Assembly: GCF_013778505.1 (NCBI RefSeq)
Contig: NZ_JAAOWU010000005.1
Span: 10,393-74,392, forward strand
Direction of reading: 5' to 3'
Source of the DNA: Pseudomonas sivasensis
Lineage (GTDB): Bacteria; Pseudomonadota; Gammaproteobacteria; Pseudomonadales; Pseudomonadaceae
DNA length: 64,000 nucleotides
The position numbers and the translations under genes were made by a program. Positions 44,095-53,365 of the stretch are shown in pieces (the stretch's first letter is position 1; each line of letters opens with the position of its first letter). The notes beneath the pieces are model-generated. The model had not been told where the DNA came from. It searched no databases and saw only the letters and a program-made list of their open reading frames with translations.

Positions 44095-44112
44095 CTTGCG
44101 TGAGCCCTGGGT

Positions 44113-45390
44113 TCAGGACAGCAGCGAGTAAATCAATGCAGTAATTGCCACCAGGCCCACTGCGGTGACAAACACGTTGGACGCGTGCCCACGGTACTTG
44201 GCCATGGCCGGCACCTTGCGGATCGCGTACATCGGCATCAGGAACAGGATCGACGCAATGATTGGCCCGCCCAGGGTCTCGATCATGCCGAGGATGCTGG
44301 GGTTCAGCGTGGCGACGATCCAGCACACCACCAGCATGAAGCCCGCAGTCATACGGTCCAGCGTCTTCGCAGCTGGACGGCGACCGCTTTTGAGCACCAG
44401 ACCCTTGAGGCCCTCGCTCGCGCCGATGTAATGACCGAGGAACGACTTGGCAATCGCCACGAACGCGATCAACGGTGCAGCGAACGCGATGGTCGGGTTG
44501 TTGAAGTGGTTGGCCAGGTACGACAGGATCGACAGGTTCTGCGCCTTCGCTTCAGCTAACTGGGCCGGCGACAGGGTCAGCACGCAGCTGAACACGAAGA
44601 ACAGCACCATCACCACCATCAACAGGTGCGCGCGGGACAGGATCTGCGAACTGCGCTCATCGGCGTGTTCGCCGTACTGGCGCTTCTGGTCAACCGCGAA
44701 CGCCGAGATGATCGGGGAGTGGTTGAACGAGAACACCATCACCGGAATCGCCAGCCACAGGGTATTGAGCAAGGCCGAAGGCGCCGGGACCACACTCGCG
44801 GTGCTGAGGATGCCACCGTTCCAATGCGGGATCAGGTACACCGCAAGGAACAGCAAGGCGACGATAAACGGGTACACCATCATGCTCATGGCCTTGACGA
44901 TCACTTGTTCGCCGCAACGCACCACCGCCAGCAAGCCGAGGATCAGCACAAACGCCAGCAGCGCCCGTGGCGGCGGCATGATGTGCAACTGGTGCTCCAT
45001 AAAGCTGCTGACCGTGTTGGTCAGGGCCACGCTGTAGATCAGCAGGATCGGGAAAATCGCGAAGAAGTACAGCAAGGTGATCAGTGCACCCGCTTTGATA
45101 CCGAAATGCTCTTCGACCACATCAGTAATGTCCGAACCTTCACGGCCGGAGAGCACAAAACGGGTCAGCCCACGGTGGGCAAAGAAGGTCATCGGAAACG
45201 CCAGCACTGCCAGGATCACCAGCGGCCAGAAACCGCCCAGGCCGGCGTTGATTGGCAGGAACAAGGTACCGGCGCCAATGGCGGTGCCGAACAGGCCAAG
45301 CATCCAGGTGGTGTCCTGGCGGCTCCAGCTTGTGAGGGTTGCAGGTGTCGTTGCATAGCGTTCGTCGACGCTATTGGCCTGATCATTCAT
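44113..45390 (-). CDS. HAAAP-family serine/amino-acid transporter (SdaC-like)
   Basis: A 425-residue inner-membrane protein with about 11 helices, of the hydroxy/aromatic amino-acid permease family. Recognisable are WMLGLFGTAIGAGTLFLPI, FAHRGLTRFVLSG, VFSFNHSPIISAFA and AKSFLGHYIGASEGLKGL. It most resembles SdaC-type proton/serine symporters. The start at ATG 45390 (MNDQANSVDERY) gives the usual hydrophilic N-terminus. It is transcribed alone and ends at a strong terminator. Confidence 0.87.
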   Translation of the reverse strand: MNDQANSVDERYATTPATLTSWSRQDTTWMLGLFGTAIGAGTLFLPINAGLGGFWPLVILAVLAFPMTFFAHRGLTRFVLSGREGSDITDVVEEHFGIKAGALITLLYFFAIFPILLIYSVALTNTVSSFMEHQLHIMPPPRALLAFVLILGLLAVVRCGEQVIVKAMSMMVYPFIVALLFLAVYLIPHWNGGILSTASVVPAPSALLNTLWLAIPVMVFSFNHSPIISAFAVDQKRQYGEHADERSSQILSRAHLLMVVMVLFFVFSCVLTLSPAQLAEAKAQNLSILSYLANHFNNPTIAFAAPLIAFVAIAKSFLGHYIGASEGLKGLVLKSGRRPAAKTLDRMTAGFMLVVCWIVATLNPSILGMIETLGGPIIASILFLMPMYAIRKVPAMAKYRGHASNVFVTAVGLVAITALIYSLLS

Positions 45391-45627
45391 CCGGTCGGAT
45401 CTCCGCATTTACACGGCCGGGACGAGTCAGAAAAACCTGACAGGCAGCGCCCCGACCATAGAAGGGGCCGGATTGTCCGGGATTCTTTTGAATAAGCAAA
45501 GACTTAGCTGAGGAATGGTTGTACGAAGCAGATCAATCCAATTGACGACAATTTGTTCCAGTCAGGAACGTGACGCCTGTTTCGCCCACTCAGAGGGAGC
45601 CTTATCACAAACCTTGGAGATTCAACC

Positions 45628-45822
45628 ATGACGATTTCAAACCTCAATCTGTCCCACGCCGGCCACTTGGTCGACAGCGTGGCGATGCATATTGCCGATC
45701 AAATCGCGGCACAAGATAAGCCCAAGCCACAGCAGCCTCCCAGCTTCCCTTTCAACGGCATTGAATATGCTGCCGCGCCCAAACCCAACAACACAATGAT
45801 CCCAATGCCTCGCATCGGCTAA
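45628..45822 (+). CDS. Small protein of unknown function (64 residues)
   Basis: A 64-residue ORF with a good Shine-Dalgarno (CTTGGAGATTCAACC) and its own intergenic space on both sides. The N-terminal half is helical and amphipathic (SHAGHLVDSVAMHIADQIAA); the C-terminal half is rich in Pro and Asn (KPKPQQPPSFPFNGIEYAA, KPNNTMIPMPRIG). It has no signal peptide or membrane segment and I recognise no family. The ORF with leader-like and proline-rich halves could be a peptide precursor, but no processing gene is near. It lies 139 bp before the 2-hydroxyacid dehydrogenase gene. Confidence 0.6.
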   Translation: MTISNLNLSHAGHLVDSVAMHIADQIAAQDKPKPQQPPSFPFNGIEYAAAPKPNNTMIPMPRIG

Positions 45823-45961
45823 GACTGCGCGACTCACCAGGGCGTGGATCCATGCTATGGATTCACTGCCCTCTACCCGCCCCCTGCGGACCTTGCATCA
45901 CCGCCCTATAAAATGTCGCATACTCTCTCTTCCATCCCGCCCCACAAGGAAGAGCCGTCCG

Positions 45962-46915
45962 ATGACCACCACTGTTCTGGTCCTGGTTGAAACCATCAAC
46001 GACTACCTGCAAATCATCGAGAGCAATGACTTTCATGTGATCCTGGCGCCAACCCCAGCCGAACGAGCCCAAGCCATCAAGCGCCATGGCGGCCAGATCA
46101 ACGCCGTGTTGACCCGCGGCCCCCTGGGCCTCTACGCAGACGAAATCGCCGCGCTGCCGCTGCTGGAAATCATCTGTGTGATCGGCGCCGGTTACGAACA
46201 TGTTGACCTGCAGGCCGCCAGCAATCGTGGGATTGTCGTGACCAACGGCGCCGGGGTGAATGCGCCGTCGGTGGCGGACCACGCTATGGCGCTGTTGCTG
46301 TCCCTGGTGCGCGGCATCCCGCAGACCGACGTCGCCGTGCGGCGCGGTGAATGGCCCAAGGTGATGCGCCCTTCCCTGGGCGGCAAGCAACTGGGCATTC
46401 TTGGCTTGGGCGCCGTGGGCCTGGAAATCGCCAAGCGCGCCGCCCTCGGATTCGGTATGGAAGTGAGCTATCACAACCGTCAGCCCCGTGATGATGTGGA
46501 TTACACCTACTGCGCCAGCGCCGTGGAGCTGGCGCGCACTTCGGACTTCATGATCCTGGCCACGCCCGGTGGCCCGAGCACCCGTCACCTGATTGATCGT
46601 CACGCCCTGGATGCTCTGGGGCCGAATGGCTACCTGGTCAATATCGGCCGTGGCAGCGTGGTGGTTACCGCCGACCTGATCACCGCCCTTGAACAGCGCC
46701 GCATTGGCGGGGCTGCGCTGGATGTATTCGACGACGAACCCAAGGTGCCCGACGCCCTCAAGCACCTGAGCAATACCGTACTCACCTCCCATGTGGCCGG
46801 CCTTTCACCGGAAGCCGCTCACGACACCGTGCAACGGGTGGCCGACAATCTGGTGGAGTACTTCGCCGGCCGACCAGTGCTCACGCCGGTCGTGTTACCC
46901 GCGCCCGTAAAATGA
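45962..46915 (+). CDS. D-isomer-specific 2-hydroxyacid dehydrogenase (GhrB-like)
   Basis: A 317-residue NAD(P)-dependent dehydrogenase. The Rossmann motif is GILGLGAVGLEIAKR (about residues 147-161). The catalytic set is Arg in NIGRGSVV, Glu in DVFDDEPKVP and His in TSHVAGLSPEA. It probably reduces glyoxylate, hydroxypyruvate or a related 2-oxoacid. AAGGAAGAG precedes ATG 45962; the upstream extension is not conserved. Confidence 0.85.
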   Translation: MTTTVLVLVETINDYLQIIESNDFHVILAPTPAERAQAIKRHGGQINAVLTRGPLGLYADEIAALPLLEIICVIGAGYEHVDLQAASNRGIVVTNGAGVNAPSVADHAMALLLSLVRGIPQTDVAVRRGEWPKVMRPSLGGKQLGILGLGAVGLEIAKRAALGFGMEVSYHNRQPRDDVDYTYCASAVELARTSDFMILATPGGPSTRHLIDRHALDALGPNGYLVNIGRGSVVVTADLITALEQRRIGGAALDVFDDEPKVPDALKHLSNTVLTSHVAGLSPEAAHDTVQRVADNLVEYFAGRPVLTPVVLPAPVK

Positions 46916-47044
46916 CCAATCAGGCACGCTGATCATCATCCAACACGCTAACCTATTAAGCCGCCCCGACCTTGTCGCTGGGCGGTCGTGCGCATTAGAT
47001 TAGGAAATAGTCCAAGGCCTTTAGAATAAGCAGAAGGGATAAGC

Positions 47045-48112
47045 ATGGCGCTGAACGACCAATCGACCCAGATTCGCCCAGGCGAAGAACTTGATGCTGG
47101 CCTGATCGATCCCTATCTCAAGGCCCATATCCCGGGCCTGAGCGGCACGCCTGCGATCAGTCAGTTCCCCGGCGGCGCGTCCAACCTGACTTACCTGTTG
47201 GAATACCCTGGGCAGGAATTCGTCCTGCGCCGCCCGCCCTTCGGTCACAAGGCCAAGTCAGCCCATGACATGGGCCGTGAATTCCGCATTCTCAATCAGC
47301 TAAAAGATGGCTTCCCGTATTGCCCCAAAGCCTATGTGCATTGCACCGATGAGTCGGTGATCGGCGCTGAGTTCTACGTGATGGAACGCGTCAAGGGCAT
47401 CATCCTGCGCTCCGACCTGCCGCCTGAGCTGGGGCTGGATGCAACCAAGACCGAAGCACTGTGCAAAAGCTTTATCGACAAGTTCGTCGAGCTGCACCAA
47501 GTCGACTACACCGCCTGCGGACTGGCCGACCTGGGCAAACCCGAAGGCTATGTGGCACGCCAGATTCGCGGCTGGAGCGACCGCTACGAAAAGGCCCTGA
47601 CCCCCGATGCGCCCAAATGGGAGGCAGTGCGGGCCTGGCTCAACGACAAGATGCCGGCCGACCACCCGACATCAAGCATCGTGCATAACGACTACCGCTT
47701 CGATAACGTGATCCTCGACCCGCACAACCCGATGCAGATCATCGGCGTACTGGACTGGGAGCTCACCACACTCGGCGATCCGCTGATGGACTTGGGCAAC
47801 ACCCTCGCCTACTGGATAGAGGCCGCCGACCCCGCGCCGGTGCAACTGATGCGCCGCCAGCCAAGCAATGCGCCCGGGATGCTCACCCGCCGCGAGTTCG
47901 TCGACTACTACGCCGAACGGTCGGGCATCCAGATCGATAATTTCGACTTCTATTACACCTACGGCCTGTTCCGCCTGGCCGGCATCGTTCAGCAGATCTA
48001 CTACCGTTTCTTCCATGGCCAGACCCAGGACAAACGCTTTGCTCAGTTCATTCAGATGAACTCACTGCTGGAGCAAATGAGCCTGAAGGTAATCGCTAAA
48101 TCAGCCCTCTGA
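47045..48112 (+). CDS. APH-type phosphotransferase (ACAD10/11-like kinase domain)
   Basis: A 355-residue protein with an aminoglycoside-phosphotransferase/choline-kinase fold. The catalytic loop is VHNDYRFDNVILDP and the metal site is GVLDWELTTLGDPLMDLG. This is the subgroup that accompanies acyl-CoA dehydrogenases (ACAD10/11), which phosphorylate 4-hydroxyacyl-CoA; antibiotic resistance is not implied. It is followed after 23 bp by an SDR gene, with which it very likely forms an operon. Confidence 0.82.
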   Translation: MALNDQSTQIRPGEELDAGLIDPYLKAHIPGLSGTPAISQFPGGASNLTYLLEYPGQEFVLRRPPFGHKAKSAHDMGREFRILNQLKDGFPYCPKAYVHCTDESVIGAEFYVMERVKGIILRSDLPPELGLDATKTEALCKSFIDKFVELHQVDYTACGLADLGKPEGYVARQIRGWSDRYEKALTPDAPKWEAVRAWLNDKMPADHPTSSIVHNDYRFDNVILDPHNPMQIIGVLDWELTTLGDPLMDLGNTLAYWIEAADPAPVQLMRRQPSNAPGMLTRREFVDYYAERSGIQIDNFDFYYTYGLFRLAGIVQQIYYRFFHGQTQDKRFAQFIQMNSLLEQMSLKVIAKSAL

Positions 48113-48135
48113 TCGCACAAAAACAAGGAACCCCC

Positions 48136-48903
48136 ATGTCCAAGACTCATCTGTTCGACCTCGACGGCAAAATTGCGTTTGTCTCCGGCGCCAGCCGTGG
48201 CATCGGTGAGGCCATCGCCAAGTTGCTGGCCCAGCAAGGCGCCCATGTGATCGTCTCCAGCCGCAAGCTAGAAGGCTGCCAGCATGTGGCCGACGCAATC
48301 ATCGCCGACGGCGGCAAGGCCACTGCGGTTGCCTGCCATATTGGTGAAATGGAGCAGATTAGCCAGGTGTTCGCCGGCATTCGCGAGCAGTTCGGCCGCC
48401 TGGATATTCTGGTCAACAACGCAGCCACCAACCCGCAGTTCTGCAACGTGCTGGACACCGATCTGGGCGCGTTCCAGAAGACCGTTGACGTGAACATTCG
48501 CGGCTACTTCTTCATGTCGGTGGAAGCCGGCAAGCTGATGCGCGAAAACGGCGGCGGCAGCATCATCAACGTGGCCTCGATCAACGGCATCTCGCCGGGT
48601 GTCTTCCAAGGCATCTACTCGGTGACCAAGGCCGCGGTGATCAACATGACCAAAGTGTTCGCCAAGGAATGCGCTGAATTCGGCATCCGTTGCAACGCCC
48701 TGCTGCCGGGCCTGACGGACACCAAGTTCGCCTCGGCGCTGGTGAAAAACGATGCGATCCTGAAAATGGCCCTGGCGCAGATCCCGCTCAAGCGTGTGGC
48801 CGACCCAAGCGAGATGGCCGGCGCGGTGCTGTTTCTGGCGAGTGACGCGTCCAGCTACACCACCGGTGTGTCGCTGAATGTAGACGGTGGTTTCCTCTCC
48901 TGA
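48136..48903 (+). CDS. Short-chain dehydrogenase/reductase
   Basis: A 255-residue classical SDR: NAD(P)-binding SGASRGIGEAIA (about residues 18-29), NNAATNP, catalytic Ser in NVASINGISPG and YSVTKAA with Tyr and Lys, and the C-terminal GVSLNVDGGF. It is downstream of the phosphotransferase gene with AACAAGGAA before the ATG, so the two probably act on the same hydroxyacyl or alcohol substrate; that link is inference. Confidence 0.87.
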   Translation: MSKTHLFDLDGKIAFVSGASRGIGEAIAKLLAQQGAHVIVSSRKLEGCQHVADAIIADGGKATAVACHIGEMEQISQVFAGIREQFGRLDILVNNAATNPQFCNVLDTDLGAFQKTVDVNIRGYFFMSVEAGKLMRENGGGSIINVASINGISPGVFQGIYSVTKAAVINMTKVFAKECAEFGIRCNALLPGLTDTKFASALVKNDAILKMALAQIPLKRVADPSEMAGAVLFLASDASSYTTGVSLNVDGGFLS

Positions 48904-48973
48904 CTTCGCCCGGGTTTCTACAGGTCGATTTACGCGTAACCTTGGCGTAGATCGATTTGTCTCAGAGTGAAAC

Positions 48974-50407
48974 ATGGAACTGCACATCGTCATCAAAGGC
49001 CGCAAGGACCTGGCGGCCCAGCTTTATCAGCAATTGCGCGAAGCCATTGCGGCCGGGCGTCTCGCGGCAGGCGCGCAACTGCCGCCCAGCCGCCTGCTGG
49101 CCGAGCAGTTGGGCGTATCGCGCAAGACCGTGTCCGATACCTACGCCACGTTGACCTATGAAGGCTTGCTGGTGGGAAAGATCGGTCGTGGCACCTTCGT
49201 TAACGCTTGGGCGCCCCCAGCGGATCGTCTACAAACTGCCACCGACCTGGCCTGCGCCAGCAATCTGGCTAAATGGCAGGCGCTGCCCTCGCCGATGCGC
49301 CACCCCACACGCGACAATCTCCTGCGCTACGAATTTCTCGGCGGCGCCACCAGCCGCAATCAGTTCCCACAAGACGAATGGCGACGCTGCACCCAGGACG
49401 CGCTGCGCCGCATTGCCCAGAACAGCGGCTTCTACAGCCAACCCGAAGGCTTGCCAGCACTGCGCAGTGCCATCGCCGGGCATATCGCCTTTTCCCGAGG
49501 CGTCAAATGCTGCGATGACGACATCGTGGTCACCAATGGCGCGCAACAAGGGCTGGACCTGCTGGCCCGCGTGGTGCTGGAACCAGGCAGCATCGTCGCC
49601 ATGGAAGACCCTGGCTACAGCCCCGCACGCCAGTTGTTCCAGGCGATGGGCGCCCGGGTCGCCAGTGTGCCGGTGGATGACCAAGGCATTCAGGTGGATC
49701 AGATCCCCGACGGCACCCGCTTGATCTATGTGACCCCCTCCCACCAGTTCCCCCTCGGCATGCCCATGAGCCTGGCGCGCCGTGAAGCCTTGCTGGTCCG
49801 CGCCTTCGACCTGGGGGCGATCATCATCGAGGACGACTACGACAGTGAATTCCGCTACGAAGGCCGCCCCACCGATTCCCTGCAAAGCATGGACACCCGC
49901 GGCGTAGTCACTTACGTCGGCACCTTCTCCAAAACCCTGCTGCCCGAACTGCGCCTGGGCTATTTGGTGCTGCCGCCGGCGATCCACGGCGCGGTACTCA
50001 AGGCCAAGCAATTGACCGACCAGCACAGCTCCACCTTGCCGCAGTGGGCGCTGGCCAAGTTCATCAGCGAAGGCTACCTGCTCAAACACATCCGCCGCTG
50101 CCACTCCGTATATGCCGGGCGTCGTGAGCGCATCCTGCAACGACTGGCCGGGGATTTGTCGCCGTGGTTCGAAGCCGTGCCCACCGTGGCGGGGTTTCAT
50201 ATGGCGGCGCTGTGCAAGGTGCCGGTGAGCATTCCGTTGCTGATGACATTGGCGCGTGAGGCCGAAGTGGGTTTATACCCGCTTGATGTGTTCTTCCACG
50301 ACGCACCGGTGCGCCCTGGGCTGATTATTGGATTCGGCGCCATCGAAACCCTGGATATAGACCCGGCGCTGGACAAGGTGCGCGACATTCTCAAACAGAT
50401 TGGCTAG
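48974..50407 (+). CDS. MocR-type GntR/aminotransferase-fold regulator
   Basis: A 477-residue MocR protein: GntR helix-turn-helix (about 12-78; LPPSRLLAEQLGVSRKTVSD) joined to an aminotransferase-like domain with the PLP lysine in VGTFSKTLLPELRLGY. PdxR and other MocR members regulate adjacent genes. It is codirectional with the SDR gene (70 bp gap) and followed by a cupin gene; the target is not obvious because no divergent gene is present. Confidence 0.86.
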   Translation: MELHIVIKGRKDLAAQLYQQLREAIAAGRLAAGAQLPPSRLLAEQLGVSRKTVSDTYATLTYEGLLVGKIGRGTFVNAWAPPADRLQTATDLACASNLAKWQALPSPMRHPTRDNLLRYEFLGGATSRNQFPQDEWRRCTQDALRRIAQNSGFYSQPEGLPALRSAIAGHIAFSRGVKCCDDDIVVTNGAQQGLDLLARVVLEPGSIVAMEDPGYSPARQLFQAMGARVASVPVDDQGIQVDQIPDGTRLIYVTPSHQFPLGMPMSLARREALLVRAFDLGAIIIEDDYDSEFRYEGRPTDSLQSMDTRGVVTYVGTFSKTLLPELRLGYLVLPPAIHGAVLKAKQLTDQHSSTLPQWALAKFISEGYLLKHIRRCHSVYAGRRERILQRLAGDLSPWFEAVPTVAGFHMAALCKVPVSIPLLMTLAREAEVGLYPLDVFFHDAPVRPGLIIGFGAIETLDIDPALDKVRDILKQIG

Positions 50408-50491
50408 GGGCTTTTCCGGCGGATTGGTCATTGGTCGGCCAGGTTCTGCGGCGTAGGGTGGACAGGTCTCGAACTACTCGGAAACCCGAAC

Positions 50492-50893
50492 ATGAAACGC
50501 CTGCTCGCCACCACTCTGATGCTCGCTTCACTCAGCGCCTTTGCCCACGAACCGGTGTACAACCAGGAGTCGATCAAGGTGCTGCAGGAGCACGCCCTGA
50601 CCAACGTGCCCGGCAAGAAAACCATCATGCTCACCGTTGATTACGCCCCCGGCCAGGCCACCGTTCCCCATAGCCATACGGGTACGGCGGTGGCCTATGT
50701 GCTGGAGGGCGCGATCACTTCGCGGGTCAATGATGAGGAGGCGATAACCTACAAGGTCGGCGAATCGTTCTACGAGCCCGCGGGTTCGCGGCACTTTGAA
50801 TCCAGCAATGCCAGCCAGACCCAGCCAGCGAAGTTACTGGTGGTGATGGTGTTGGATGACAAGGCCGAGGTGCTGACCCCTCTTCCAAAATGA
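50492..50893 (+). CDS. Secreted cupin-domain protein
   Basis: A 133-residue protein with a signal peptide (cleavage after AFA, about residue 18) and one cupin barrel. The first cupin motif is VPHSHTGTAVAYVLEGAI and the second GESFYEPAGSRHFESSN. The His/Glu pattern suggests a metal site. Such periplasmic cupins are of unknown function; quercetinase-like activity is possible but unproven. Confidence 0.8.
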   Translation: MKRLLATTLMLASLSAFAHEPVYNQESIKVLQEHALTNVPGKKTIMLTVDYAPGQATVPHSHTGTAVAYVLEGAITSRVNDEEAITYKVGESFYEPAGSRHFESSNASQTQPAKLLVVMVLDDKAEVLTPLPK

Positions 50894-50932
50894 TCAGCTA
50901 AGACATCTATCAGAAGTATGGGCGGTCGCTAA

Positions 50933-51020
50933 ATGTGGGAGGGGGCTTGCTCCCGATAGCAGTGCGTCACGACACCCATTTGGCTGAACTACCGCTATCG
51001 GGAGCAAGCCCCCTCCCACA
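50933..51020. repeat. REPIN (inverted REP pair)
   Basis: Left arm GTGGGAGGGGGCTTGCTCCC with GATAGC, right arm GCTATCGGGAGCAAGCCC and CCTCCCAC. It lies between the convergent cupin and tag genes and fills most of their gap. Confidence 0.9.
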
Positions 51021-51044
51021 GTTTTGACCGCGTTGAGTCAGGGA

Positions 51045-51674
51045 CTAGGGGCGTTTGAATAGGCAGCGCAGTTCTTCGATCCTTGACCGGCACACACAGC
51101 CCTCAAGGTGATCATTGACCATCCCCATCGCCTGCATCAGCGCATACATCGTGGTCGGACCTACAAAGGTCCAGCCACGTTTTTTAAGGGCCTTGGACAG
51201 TCGCACCGAGGCCGATGAGGTGGGGTTGCCCGTCCAGTAAGCCAGGTCCACCACCGCCGGGCGCTCTTCATCACCCGGCTCGAACGCCCACAACCACCGC
51301 GCCAGCGATCCGGTTTCATCCACCAGCTCACAGGCCCTGCGCGCGTTGTTGATGGTGGACACGATCTTGGCCCGATTACGCACAATCCCCGGATCCTGCA
51401 TCAGCCGCTCTATATCAGCCTCGCCGTACTGCGCCACCCGACGAAAATCAAAGCCCTCGAACGCCGCACGAAACTGCTCGCGCTTGCGCAAAATGGTGAT
51501 CCACGCCATCCCCGCCTGAAAGCCTTCCAGGCAAATTTTCTCGTACAGCTGGACATCGTCCGCCACCGGCACACCCCATTCCTGGTCGTGGTAACGCGGA
51601 TATTCCGGCGCCGAGGTGCGCCAGCTGCAATGGGTGTGGCCCGCTGCGTCAGTGGTCAATCCTGGAGTGTCCAT
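51045..51674 (-). CDS. tag: DNA-3-methyladenine glycosylase I
   Basis: A 209-residue Tag enzyme, which excises 3-methyladenine from alkylated DNA. Segments YHDQEWGVPVADD, CLEGFQAGMAWITILRKRE and KALKKRGWTFVGPTTMYAL match E. coli Tag. The zinc-snap ligands are Cys16, His29, His189 and Cys193, with the E. coli spacing. It is divergent from the DctA-like gene. Confidence 0.93.
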   Translation of the reverse strand: MDTPGLTTDAAGHTHCSWRTSAPEYPRYHDQEWGVPVADDVQLYEKICLEGFQAGMAWITILRKREQFRAAFEGFDFRRVAQYGEADIERLMQDPGIVRNRAKIVSTINNARRACELVDETGSLARWLWAFEPGDEERPAVVDLAYWTGNPTSSASVRLSKALKKRGWTFVGPTTMYALMQAMGMVNDHLEGCVCRSRIEELRCLFKRP

Positions 51675-51906
51675 CCATCACCTCATAAGCCGAGCGGCGG
51701 ATGATAGACGAAAATTTTTCCAGCCCGCCAACCGCTCAAGCATCGCCCTCAGCGACCAACTGGTCAGACCGGGACTTGTCAATCAACCAATAATGACTTG
51801 TGATTTCGAAAAAACCCGGCGTAGACTGGCCCCGCACTGGACTTACCGGTATGACCACAACAATTAAGCCCTGGAACCACCAGGGCACCGAATAGAGATC
51901 CCTCCC

Positions 51907-53217
51907 ATGCTCAGATGGTGCTCGCGTTCGATTTTCCTGCAAGTCGTAATTGGCCTGATGCTTGGCATCATCTGCGGCCTGGCCCTTCCCGAATTCTCCT
52001 CGCAACTCAAACCCCTGGGTGACGGCTTTATCAAGCTGATCAAAATGCTGATTGGCCTGATCGTGTTCTGCGTCGTGGTCAGTGGCATTTCCGGCGCCGG
52101 CGACTTGAAGAAAGTCGGACGAATCGGCCTCAAGTCGGTGATCTACTTTGAAATCCTCACCACCATCGCCCTGGTGATCGGCCTGGTCATGGCCTTCAGC
52201 ACCGGTATCGGCCAAGGTGCCAATATCCACCTGGAGCAGCTCTCCTCCGCCGGCCTCAATGAACTGGCCGACAAGGGCCAGCACATCAAGGGCACCAGCC
52301 AGTTCCTGATGGACCTGATCCCCAACTCGGTGATCGGCGCCTTTGCCGACAACAACGTGCTGCAAGTGCTGCTGTTCTCGGTGCTGTTTGGCAGCGCGCT
52401 GAACCTGGTGGGCGAAGCGGCCTCAGGCATCACACGGCTGATCAATGAGCTTAGCCACGTGATCTTCCGCATCATGGGCATGATCGTGCGCCTGGCGCCA
52501 ATCGGTGTGTTCGGCGCGATTGCCTTCACCACCAGCACTTACGGCCTGGACTCCCTGCAACACCTGGGCAGCCTGGTTGGCCTGTTCTACCTGACCTGCT
52601 TTGCCTTCGTCGGACTGATCCTGGGCCTGGTAATGCGCCTGTCGGGCCTGCGCATGCTGCCGTTGCTTAAGTACCTGCGCGAAGAACTGCTGATCGTGAT
52701 GGGGACCGCCTCCTCCGATGCCGTGCTGCCGCAGGTCATGCGCAAACTCGAACACCTGGGCATTGGTAGCTCCACCGTGGGCCTGGTGATTCCAACGGGG
52801 TATTCGTTCAACCTCGACGGTTTCTCGATCTACCTGACCCTGGCCATCGTGTTTATCGCCAACGCCACCGGCACGCCGCTGTCGATGACTGACTTGCTGA
52901 CCATCCTGCTCGTGTCGTTGATCACCTCCAAAGGCGCCCACGGGATTCCCGGCTCTGCGCTGGTGATCCTGGCGGCAACGCTGACAGCAATCCCGGCGAT
53001 TCCGGTAGTGGGCCTGGTGCTGGTATTGGCGGTGGATTGGTTCATGGGCATCGGCCGCGCACTGACTAACCTGATCGGCAACTGCGTCGCCACCGTGGCC
53101 ATCGCACGCTGGGAAAAAGACATCGATATCCAGCGCGCCAACAAGGTGTTGGACGGCCAGCAAGGGTATGCCTTCCAGGCCAAGAAACCGGTGCTGCCGG
53201 CCCACCAGGAATTCTAA
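51907..53217 (+). CDS. DctA-like dicarboxylate/amino-acid:cation symporter
   Basis: A 436-residue DAACS-family transporter with about eight helices plus re-entrant loops. Hallmarks are KPLGDGFIKLIKMLIGLIVF, the serine-rich GTASSDAVLP, and the ligand/ion region VIPTGYSFNLDGFSIYLT. It imports C4-dicarboxylates or acidic amino acids with sodium or protons. Pseudomonas carries several paralogues, so it need not be the main DctA. Two GntR/FCD regulators follow it and may respond to its substrate. Confidence 0.87.
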   Translation: MLRWCSRSIFLQVVIGLMLGIICGLALPEFSSQLKPLGDGFIKLIKMLIGLIVFCVVVSGISGAGDLKKVGRIGLKSVIYFEILTTIALVIGLVMAFSTGIGQGANIHLEQLSSAGLNELADKGQHIKGTSQFLMDLIPNSVIGAFADNNVLQVLLFSVLFGSALNLVGEAASGITRLINELSHVIFRIMGMIVRLAPIGVFGAIAFTTSTYGLDSLQHLGSLVGLFYLTCFAFVGLILGLVMRLSGLRMLPLLKYLREELLIVMGTASSDAVLPQVMRKLEHLGIGSSTVGLVIPTGYSFNLDGFSIYLTLAIVFIANATGTPLSMTDLLTILLVSLITSKGAHGIPGSALVILAATLTAIPAIPVVGLVLVLAVDWFMGIGRALTNLIGNCVATVAIARWEKDIDIQRANKVLDGQQGYAFQAKKPVLPAHQEF

Positions 53218-53242
53218 CGCTGTCTCATGGGCAACACTGGCT

Positions 53243-53334
53243 AATGTGGGAGGGGGCTTGCCCCCGATGAGGACGGTCAGTTGATAGATCTGTAACTGAT
53301 CCACCGCCATCAAGGGCAAACCCCCTCCCACATG
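53243..53334. repeat. REPIN with diverged right arm
   Basis: Left arm GTGGGAGGGGGCTTGCCCCC and right arm AAGGGCAAACCCCCTCCCAC (with an A where the family has G). It separates the DctA-like gene from the FadR-type regulator and ends about 30 bp before the latter's start. Confidence 0.85.
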
Positions 53335-53365
53335 ACTGTATTAGCAACATTAAGGAAGTATCGAC

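Noticed and set aside
47045..48112. Aminoglycoside-resistance phosphotransferase
   Set aside because: The fold is shared, but the sequence belongs to the ACAD10/11-associated kinase group and sits with an SDR gene, which points to acyl or alcohol metabolism.
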